A DNA stretch of 13,305 bases from an uncultured Oscillospiraceae bacterium (lineage in GTDB: Bacteria > Bacillota > Clostridia > Oscillospirales > Acutalibacteraceae), in NCBI GenBank assembly GCA_900546265.1, contig URCA01000062.1, positions 1-13,305 on the forward strand. Reading direction: 5' to 3'. The first letter of the stretch is position 1; every line of letters begins with the position of its first letter. Shown one piece after another: positions 6,534 to 13,305 of this stretch. The translations under genes were made by a program, and so were the position numbers. The notes beneath the pieces are model-generated. The model was not told the DNA's origin. It was given only the letters and a program-made list of their open reading frames with translations, and did not search any database.

Positions 6534-8039
6534 TTATTCGCCCGCGTGCTTCACGCCCAGAAGCTCCAGCTCCTTTTCGTTCAGGCCCACGCCGCGCAGC
6601 ATCAGCCGGTTGCCCCTCAGGCTCTCGATGGAATTGATGCCCATGCCGCCCAGCATTTCCTCGATCTCATGCCGCCATCCGGTCAGCAGGTTGACCAGCC
6701 GGCGCACGCCCACGTCGGGGCGCAGCCGCCCGGCCAGTTCCGGAATCTGGGTGGCGATGCCCCAGTTGCACCGGCCCGACTGGCAGCTCCGGCACAGGTG
6801 ACAGCCCAGCGCCATCAGGGCCGCGGTGCCGATGTACACGCAGTCGGCCCCCAGGGCGATGGCCTTGACCACGTCGGCGCTCGACCGGATGCCGCCCCCC
6901 GCGATGATGGACACCCGATCCCGGATCCCCTCCTCCCGCAGACGGGTGTCCACGCTGGCCAGAGCCAGCTCAATGGGGATGCCCACATGGTCGCGGATCC
7001 TCGTGGGTGCGGCCCCCGTGCCGCCCCGGAACCCGTCGATGGCGATGATGTCCGCGCCGCTGCGGGCGATGCCGCTGGCGATGGCGGAAATATTATGTAC
7101 CGCCGCGATTTTGACAATCACCGGCTTGCGGTAGTCGGTGGCCTCCTTGAGGGAGACGATGAGCTGCCGCAGATCCTCGATGGAATAGATGTCGTGATGG
7201 GGCGCGGGGGAAATGGCGTCGGCACCCTCGGGAATCATCCGGGTGCGGGAGATGTCCCCCACGATTTTCGCCCCGGGCAGGTGCCCGCCGATGCCCGGCT
7301 TGGCCCCCTGGCCGATCTTTATCTCGATGGCCGCGCCGGCGTTCAGGTAGCCGGGATGCACGCCGAACCGGCCGGACGCCACCTGCACCACCGTGTTTTC
7401 CCCGTAGCGGTACAGGTTCTCATGCAGGCCGCCCTCCCCGGTGTTGTAGAGGATGCCCAGCTCTTCCGCCGCCCGGGCCAGGCTCTCGTGCACGTTATAG
7501 CTCACCGAGCCGTAGCTCATGGCGGAGAACATCACCGGCATGGACAGGGCCAGGTGCGGGGGACGGTTATCCACCAAACGGCCCTCCCCGTCCCGCTCGA
7601 TCCGTCCGGGCTTGGCCCCGAGGAACACCCGGGTTTCCATCGGTTCCCGCAAGGGATCGATGGAGGGGTTGGTGACCTGGGAGGCATTGAGGAGCAGCTT
7701 ATCAAAATAGACAGGGTAGTCCATCGGGTTCCCCATGCTGGAGAGCAGCACGCCCCCGCTGTTCGCCTGCCGGTAGATTTCGTTCATCAGCGCGGGCGTC
7801 CAGCAGGCGTTTTCCCGGTAGACGTTCGTGCTTTTCACAATTTTCAGCGCCCGGGTGGGGCAGAACGCCACGCATCGCTGGCAGTTGACGCATTTCGCGT
7901 CGTCGCAGACCATGCGGTTTTCCTCGGCCGAAAACCGGTGCACCCCGTTGGCGCACTGGCGCTCGCAGGCGCGGCAGTTGGTACAGCGGCCGCGATCCCG
8001 CACCACCTCGAATTCCGGATACAAATCCTGTATGCTCAT
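6534..8039 (-). CDS. gltB: Glutamate synthase central subunit, ferredoxin and FMN-binding domains
   Basis: A 501-residue oxidoreductase that makes glutamate from 2-oxoglutarate and ammonia released by the amidotransferase subunit. Residues 10-65 form a two-cluster ferredoxin with ligands C19, C22, C25, C29 and C50, C53, C56, C60. Residues ~90-495 are the FMN-binding TIM barrel: 'GIGGHLPGAKI' (249-259), 'DGFRGGTGAAP' (335-345), 'AGGGIRS' (380-386) and 'IGTAALMALGC' (403-413). The cysteine cluster C413, C416, C419, C424 before 'NWGIATQ' matches the position of the enzyme's 3Fe-4S site, with one extra cysteine. The ATG at 8039 has AGGAGAGG about 8 bases upstream, inside the end of the preceding gene. 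No NADPH-binding GltD subunit is present, so electrons may come from ferredoxin. Confidence 0.93.
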   Translation of the reverse strand: MSIQDLYPEFEVVRDRGRCTNCRACERQCANGVHRFSAEENRMVCDDAKCVNCQRCVAFCPTRALKIVKSTNVYRENACWTPALMNEIYRQANSGGVLLSSMGNPMDYPVYFDKLLLNASQVTNPSIDPLREPMETRVFLGAKPGRIERDGEGRLVDNRPPHLALSMPVMFSAMSYGSVSYNVHESLARAAEELGILYNTGEGGLHENLYRYGENTVVQVASGRFGVHPGYLNAGAAIEIKIGQGAKPGIGGHLPGAKIVGDISRTRMIPEGADAISPAPHHDIYSIEDLRQLIVSLKEATDYRKPVIVKIAAVHNISAIASGIARSGADIIAIDGFRGGTGAAPTRIRDHVGIPIELALASVDTRLREEGIRDRVSIIAGGGIRSSADVVKAIALGADCVYIGTAALMALGCHLCRSCQSGRCNWGIATQIPELAGRLRPDVGVRRLVNLLTGWRHEIEEMLGGMGINSIESLRGNRLMLRGVGLNEKELELLGVKHAGE

Positions 8040-8044
8040 GCTGT

Positions 8045-9133
8045 TCACCTCTCCTGCTGCAATCCCACGAGGACGGGTTCTCCCCCGCGGGGCGCCCATA
8101 CCCGCTCGAGCGTGGGCTCGATGCGCCGGATGGCCGCCTCCTCGCTGGCAAAATAGACCCGGCTTCCCTTTTCGCCCACCACCAGACTGCGCAGCTTCAG
8201 CCGGTCGTTGAGGGCCATCAGCCCCCCGTCGAAGCCCACCAGGATGGAAAAGGGCCCGGTAATCAGCTGGGACGCAAAGACCTGCCGCAGATATTCGTGG
8301 GTGCGCCGCTTCTCCGGCTCCATACGCTCGATGGTCTGCCAGAAGGGGGCGGCGATGACCGACGCGATCTCCTCAAAGGACAGGCCCACCTTCCGATGGA
8401 GATAGTCCACAATATAGGCGATGACCTCGGTGTCGGTCTGCAGGGTACAGGCGTAGCCATGCATCTCCATGGCGCGGCGGTTGGCGTCGTAGGAGGAAAT
8501 CTCTCCGTTGTGCACCACGGAATAATCCAGCAGCGCGAAGGGATGCGCGCCGCCCCACCAGCCCGGCGTATTGGTGGGATACCGGCCATGGGCGGTGAAG
8601 CAATACCCCTCGTATTCCTCCAGGCGGTAGAACCGGCCCACGTCCTCCGGATACCCCACCCCCTTGAACACGCCCATGTTCTTCCCGCTGGAAAACACGT
8701 GGGCGCCGTCGATGCCGGTGTTGATGCGGAACACGCACCGGGCGACGAATTCCCGCTCGTCGAGCTGGCTGTCCGCCAGCTTGGAGGGCAGCGGGGTGAG
8801 GAAATACCGCCAAATCATGGGCTCGTCGGTGATGGCCTTCAGCTTGCGGGTGGGGATTTTCGAGAGGTTGATCATGTCGAAATGCCGATCCAGAAAATCC
8901 TCGCACTCCTTGCGGGCGGCGGTGCTGTCGTAAAACAGATGGAACGCGTAATAGTCCTTGTATTCCGGGTAGATCCCGTAGGCCGCGAACCCGCCGCCCA
9001 GTCCATTGGAGCGGTCGTGCATGACGGCGATGGACTCGATAATGGCCTCCCCGTTCATGCGCGCGCCCGACTTATCGAATATCCCCGCGATGGCGCACCC
9101 GGACGGGATGCGCACCTGCCCTTCCTTCCTCAT
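8045..9133 (-). CDS. Glutamate synthase glutamine amidotransferase (class II Ntn) subunit
   Basis: A 362-residue protein matching the N-terminal GATase_2 domain of glutamate synthase as a separate polypeptide. It hydrolyses glutamine and passes ammonia to the FMN subunit. A 12-residue propeptide precedes nucleophile C13 ('PSGCAIAGIF'). Glutamine-binding motifs 'HGRYPTNTPGWWGGAHPF' (182-199), 'HNGEISSY' (208-215) and 'QTDTEVIAY' (232-240) are present. The ATG at 9133 is chosen because it leaves a normal short propeptide and has AAAGGA 11 bases upstream, downstream of a good promoter; a longer frame reaching 9220 would run through that promoter. First gene of the five-gene operon, 5 bases before the FMN subunit. 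Its ribosome site lies in a hairpin loop that resembles ANTAR targets. Confidence 0.92.
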   Translation of the reverse strand: MRKEGQVRIPSGCAIAGIFDKSGARMNGEAIIESIAVMHDRSNGLGGGFAAYGIYPEYKDYYAFHLFYDSTAARKECEDFLDRHFDMINLSKIPTRKLKAITDEPMIWRYFLTPLPSKLADSQLDEREFVARCVFRINTGIDGAHVFSSGKNMGVFKGVGYPEDVGRFYRLEEYEGYCFTAHGRYPTNTPGWWGGAHPFALLDYSVVHNGEISSYDANRRAMEMHGYACTLQTDTEVIAYIVDYLHRKVGLSFEEIASVIAAPFWQTIERMEPEKRRTHEYLRQVFASQLITGPFSILVGFDGGLMALNDRLKLRSLVVGEKGSRVYFASEEAAIRRIEPTLERVWAPRGGEPVLVGLQQER

Positions 9134-9140
9134 ATGGCTG

Positions 9141-9154
9141 ACCGTCCTTTCGGT
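9141..9154 (-). promoter_or_regulatory. Hexaloop hairpin holding the ribosome binding site of the first glutamate synthase gene
   Basis: On the minus strand the transcript can fold ACCG-[AAAGGA]-CGGT, a 4-bp stem with a six-base loop. The loop is itself the Shine-Dalgarno site for the ATG at 9133 and has A at loop position 1 and G at position 4, as in ANTAR-bound loops. A protein bound here could block or expose translation. The stem is short, so the loop may be a coincidence of an SD sequence. Confidence 0.35.
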
Positions 9155-9158
9155 GGAG

Positions 9159-9178
9159 CGGCCGCTTGCCGGCGGCCG
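9159..9178 (-). other. Strong leader hairpin upstream of the RBS hairpin
   Basis: A perfect 7-bp GC stem (CGGCCGC with GCGGCCG) closes a six-base CGGCAA loop in the glutamate synthase leader, four bases before the RBS hairpin. It has no T-run, so it is not a terminator. The tandem arrangement of two six-base loops is like an ANTAR target, but this loop lacks the A1/G4 pattern. Confidence 0.5.
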
Positions 9179-9191
9179 TGCTACGTCTTTC

Positions 9192-9220
9192 AGTATACGG
9201 CGGTCCAAAATCGCTGTCAA
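9192..9220 (-). promoter_or_regulatory. Sigma-A promoter of the glutamate synthase operon
   Basis: Read on the minus strand, a perfect TTGACA (9220-9215) is followed by a 17-base spacer and TATACT (9197-9192, 5 of 6). Transcription should begin near 9185, giving a leader of roughly 50 bases before the ATG at 9133. Confidence 0.85.
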
Positions 9221-9221
9221 G

Positions 9222-9237
9222 ATATTTTTGAAAATAT
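9222..9237. promoter_or_regulatory. AT-rich inverted repeat abutting the glutamate synthase -35 box
   Basis: ATATTTTTGAAAATAT has perfect 7-bp arms around a central TG and starts one base upstream of the -35 box. It could be an UP-element-like stretch or an operator for a regulator acting at this promoter. There is no direct evidence for a specific protein. Confidence 0.35.
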
Positions 9238-9336
9238 TTTATCTTTAACTTTCATTTTGTCAGGATTTACAGAGGGTTTTCGGATTTTGTATCGTAGTTT
9301 TTGCAAGTTTAATATCAATAAATTTCACATTAGCTA

Positions 9337-9365
9337 TTGACAAATGCGTGTCGGCGCGGTATGCT
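9337..9365 (+). promoter_or_regulatory. Candidate sigma-A promoter of glnN
   Basis: TTGACA (9337-9342, 6 of 6), a 17-base spacer and TATGCT (9360-9365, 4 of 6) predict a start near 9372. The transcript would then begin about 10 bases before the attenuator hairpin. The same bases can also form an RNA hairpin (9337-9354) that fits an ANTAR P1; if that RNA element is real, the true promoter must lie further upstream in the AT-rich region. Confidence 0.7.
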
Positions 9366-9376
9366 GTTAGCAGAGA

Positions 9377-9390
9377 CAGCAAAGGCGCTG
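9377..9390 (+). promoter_or_regulatory. Candidate ANTAR-target antiterminator hairpin in the glnN leader
   Basis: CAGC-[AAAGGC]-GCTG forms a 4-bp stem with a six-base loop carrying A1 and G4. It shares bases 9381-9390 with the 5' arm of the terminator that follows, so forming one excludes the other. This is the layout of ANTAR-controlled leaders. The stem is short, which fits a structure that needs a bound protein to compete with the terminator. Confidence 0.5.
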
Positions 9391-9425
9391 CGGACGGGGG
9401 ACCGTCTGCGGCGCCTTTGTGTTTT
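9381..9425 (+). terminator. Attenuator (intrinsic terminator) in the glnN leader
   Basis: A 17-bp stem (9381-9397 with 9402-9418, including two G-U type pairs) with a GGGA loop is followed by TTTGTGTTTT. It lies between the predicted transcription start (~9372) and the glnN ribosome site (AAGGAG, 9439-9444). It would stop transcription before glnN unless an antiterminator acts. Confidence 0.82.
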
Positions 9426-9453
9426 CAGCAAAAGCAGTAAGGAGTTGACCGGT

Positions 9454-11544
<2,091 letters not shown>

Positions 11545-11547
11545 AAC

Positions 11548-11565
11548 GCGCACAAAGACGTGCGT
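11548..11565 (+). promoter_or_regulatory. Candidate ANTAR-target antiterminator hairpin upstream of amt
   Basis: GCGCAC-[AAAGAC]-GTGCGT forms five Watson-Crick pairs plus one G-U pair around a six-base loop with A1 and G4. Its 3' side (11558-11565) is part of the 5' arm of the terminator that follows, so the two folds exclude each other. The loop differs by one base from AAAGGC in the glnN leader. No matching first hairpin was found in the glnN 3' end. Confidence 0.55.
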
Positions 11566-11602
11566 CCGCCGGTTTGTCTCCGGCGGGCGCACGTTTTATT
11601 TT
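11558..11602 (+). terminator. Attenuator or terminator between glnN and amt
   Basis: A 15-bp stem (11558-11572 with 11580-11594, one G-U type pair) and a seven-base loop are followed by TTTATTTT. The T-run ends directly at the amt ribosome site (AGGAGG, 11603-11608). It can end glnN transcripts or act as a switch controlling read-through into amt. Confidence 0.88.
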
Positions 11603-11616
11603 AGGAGGAATGCAGT

Positions 11617-13263
11617 ATGTTTGCGGCACTGGACACCATTTGGGTACTGCTGGGGGCGGTACTCGTCTTCTTCATGCAGGCCGGGTTCGCCATGGTGGAA
11701 ACCGGCTTCACCCGGGCGAAAAACGCCGGGAATATCATCATGAAAAACCTGATGGATTTCGCGGTGGGCACCCTGGTCTTCTGGGCCATCGGCTTCGGGC
11801 TGATGTTTGCGGGGGACGGGCCTTTCATCGGCGGGCTGGACTTCTTTATCCGCGGCGATTACAGCCAGTCGTTCCCCTCGAGCGCGTTCGTCATCTTCCA
11901 GACGGTGTTCTGCGCCACCGCCGCCACCATTGTCTCCGGCGCGATGGCGGAGAGGACCAAGTTCTCCTCGTATCTGGTCTACAGCCTGGTGATCAGCGCC
12001 GTCATCTACCCCATCTCCGGCCACTGGATCTGGGGCGGCGGCTGGCTGTCCCAGCTGGGCTTCCACGATTTCGCCGGCTCCACCGCCGTGCACATGGTGG
12101 GCGGCGTGGCGGCCCTGGTGGGCGCGAAAATCCTGGGGCCCCGCATCGGCAAATACGGCAAGGACGGCAAGCCCCGGGCCATCCCGGGCCACAGCCTCCC
12201 TCTCGGCGCCCTCGGCGTCTTCATCCTGTGGTTCTGCTGGTTCGGCTTCAACGGCTGCTCCACCGTTTCCATGACCGGGGACGACGCGATCCGTTCGGCC
12301 GCCGATATTTTCGTCACCACCAACCTGGCGGCGGCCACGGCGACGACGGCGGTGATGATTATCACCTGGATCCGGTATAAAAAGCCCGACGTGTCCATGA
12401 CTCTCAACGGCTCCCTGGCCGGTCTGGTGGCCATCACCGCCGGATGCGACGCAGTCACGCCGGTGGGCGCGTTCTTCATCGGCCTGATCGCCGCTTTCGT
12501 GGTGGTTTTCGGCATCGAGTTCATCGATAAGGTGCTGAAAATCGACGATCCGGTGGGCGCTATCGGCGTGCACGGCCTGTGCGGCGCGACGGGCACCCTG
12601 CTGACCGGCCTGTTCGCGGTGGACGGCGGCCTGTTCTACGGCGGCGGCTTCAAAATGCTGGGGGTGCAGGCCCTGGGCGTGGCCGCGGTGATCGCCTGGG
12701 TGGGCGTTACCATGACCGTGGTGTTCCAGGTAATCAAGAGAACCATCGGCCTTCGGGTTCCCAAAAATGAGGAAACGGCGGGGCTGGACATCATCGAGCA
12801 CGGCCTGACAAGCAGCTACGCCGACTTCATGCCGGCGGAGAACGAGGCCGCGGCGGCGGTGCCGGTGGAGGCGGCGGTGCCGGTGGTGAGCACGGCCGGA
12901 CCGGACGTCAAGCTGACCAAGGTGGTCGTCATCACCCGGCAAAGCAAGTTCGAAGAGTTGAAGGCCGCTCTGGAGCAAATCGGCATCACCGGCCTGACGG
13001 TGACCCAGGTACTGGGCTGCGGCATGCAGAAGGGGCGCCGGGAATACTATCGCGGCGCCGAGGTGGAAACCACCCTGCTGCCCAAGGTCAAGCTGGAGGT
13101 CGTCATCAGCAAGGTGCCGCTGGATCTGCTGATTGCCACGGTGCGCCGGGCGCTGTACACCGGCGCTGTGGGCGACGGCAAGATCTTCGTTTACGACGTG
13201 GAAAACGTCGTCAAGGTGCGTACCGGCGAGGAAGGCTACGCCGCCCTGCAGGACGAGGACTGA
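11617..13263 (+). CDS. amt: Ammonium transporter (Amt) fused to a C-terminal PII domain
   Basis: A 548-residue inner-membrane ammonium channel carrying its own nitrogen sensor. Residues 1-380 are the Amt domain with about 11 membrane helices; the twin pore histidines are H159 ('STAVHMVGG') and H319 ('GAIGVHGLCGATG'), and D151 precedes the first. After a cytosolic segment and an Ala/Val/Pro linker (~405-430), residues 432-541 are a PII domain like GlnB/GlnK. The T-loop 'GCGMQKGRREYYRGAEVETTLLPK' keeps the ATP-binding glycine and lysine and a tyrosine at E. coli position 46 (Y478), but position 51, the uridylylated tyrosine, is V483. The B-loop 'TGAVGDGKIFV' and 'RTGEE' are intact. The PII domain presumably blocks or opens the attached channel according to ATP/ADP and 2-oxoglutarate. 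A strong AGGAGG lies 8 bases upstream. Confidence 0.95.
   Translation: MFAALDTIWVLLGAVLVFFMQAGFAMVETGFTRAKNAGNIIMKNLMDFAVGTLVFWAIGFGLMFAGDGPFIGGLDFFIRGDYSQSFPSSAFVIFQTVFCATAATIVSGAMAERTKFSSYLVYSLVISAVIYPISGHWIWGGGWLSQLGFHDFAGSTAVHMVGGVAALVGAKILGPRIGKYGKDGKPRAIPGHSLPLGALGVFILWFCWFGFNGCSTVSMTGDDAIRSAADIFVTTNLAAATATTAVMIITWIRYKKPDVSMTLNGSLAGLVAITAGCDAVTPVGAFFIGLIAAFVVVFGIEFIDKVLKIDDPVGAIGVHGLCGATGTLLTGLFAVDGGLFYGGGFKMLGVQALGVAAVIAWVGVTMTVVFQVIKRTIGLRVPKNEETAGLDIIEHGLTSSYADFMPAENEAAAAVPVEAAVPVVSTAGPDVKLTKVVVITRQSKFEELKAALEQIGITGLTVTQVLGCGMQKGRREYYRGAEVETTLLPKVKLEVVISKVPLDLLIATVRRALYTGAVGDGKIFVYDVENVVKVRTGEEGYAALQDED
12853..12888 (+). repeat. Tandem 18-bp repeat in the Amt-PII linker
   Basis: Two adjacent 18-bp units (12853-12870 and 12871-12888) differ at one base. 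They encode AAVPVE and AAVPVV, residues 413-424, in the flexible linker joining channel and PII domain. Length variation between strains by repeat slippage is plausible. Confidence 0.8.
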
Positions 13264-13268
13264 AACCC

Positions 13269-13305
13269 GCCCCGGTGGCAGCCCGATAAGGGCCGCCACC
13301 GGGGC
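13269..13305 (+). terminator. Terminator hairpin after amt
   Basis: An 11-bp perfect stem (13269-13279 with 13295-13305) holds an inner 4-bp GCCC/GGGC stem with a GATAA loop. It begins 5 bases after the amt stop. The window ends at the base of the stem, so the expected T-run cannot be seen. Confidence 0.7.

Larger units (their letters stand above)
9134..9453. other. Divergent control region between the glutamate synthase operon and glnN
   Basis: This 320-base gap holds no gene. It contains a minus-strand promoter (9192-9220), a plus-strand promoter (9337-9365), two hairpins in the glutamate synthase leader, and an attenuator in the glnN leader. The centre (about 9215-9340) is strongly AT-rich compared with the GC-rich surroundings and is the likely place for upstream promoter elements or activator sites. 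Confidence 0.8.

Noticed and set aside
6546..8156. Long plus-strand open frame opposite the FMN glutamate synthase subunit
   Set aside because: Composition-driven antisense frame; the opposite strand has all Fe-S and FMN motifs and a ribosome site.
9363..9380. GCTGT/ACAGC dyad considered as the first ANTAR hairpin of the glnN leader
   Set aside because: Its loop is eight bases, or six only with a G-U closing pair and without G at position 4, and it uses the same CAGC as the better P2 hairpin, so both cannot form together.
11596..13299. Long minus-strand open frame opposite amt-PII
   Set aside because: Antisense shadow rich in His, Arg and Gly; it also starts inside the amt terminator hairpin.

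Overview
The window is GC-rich DNA with strong Shine-Dalgarno sites, short gene gaps and intrinsic terminators. It carries a desulfoferrodoxin, a type III glutamine synthetase, a glutamate synthase split into separate subunits with its own ferredoxin domain, and an Fe-S-type PurF with a cleavable propeptide. This set points to a strictly anaerobic, high-GC Clostridia, probably of the Oscillospiraceae type; that placement is inferred from gene content, not from a database search. No IS element, CRISPR array, tRNA or rRNA was seen.

Layout. (1) 1-141: intergenic DNA with a hairpin terminator and an AT-rich palindrome. (2) 142-2504 (+): a sugar-acid operon with its own promoter, encoding a GntR/FCD regulator, 2-keto-3-deoxygluconate kinase and KDPG aldolase. 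It converts KDG to pyruvate and glyceraldehyde-3-phosphate. (3) 2505-2822: two hairpins and what looks like the C-terminal remnant of a minus-strand gene. (4) 2823-3824 (+): a small Zn-dependent amidase and a desulfoferrodoxin-type superoxide reductase, ending at a terminator shared with the opposite strand. (5) 9220 down to 3860 (-): a five-gene operon encoding the glutamate synthase amidotransferase subunit, the ferredoxin/FMN synthase subunit, the GXGXG subunit, an ANTAR RNA-binding antiterminator and a PurF-type amidotransferase. (6) 9134-9453: a divergent control region with two good sigma-A promoters. (7) 9454-13263 (+): type III glutamine synthetase and an ammonium channel fused to a PII domain, followed by a terminator hairpin.

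Regions 5-7 form a compact nitrogen-assimilation island covering ammonium uptake, glutamine synthesis, glutamate synthesis and a nitrogen-linked RNA-binding regulator. The main finding is that glnN and amt are each preceded by a strong terminator. In both cases the 5' arm of that terminator can instead fold into a small hairpin with a six-base loop (AAAGGC, AAAGAC) that has A at position 1 and G at position 4, the signature of ANTAR targets. A similar AAAGGA hexaloop holds the ribosome binding site of the first glutamate synthase gene. The window may therefore contain both the antiterminator protein and its RNA targets. The proteins are recognisable families; the new content is the regulatory wiring, the PurF paralog in the operon, the altered PII T-loop and the altered desulfoferrodoxin centre I.
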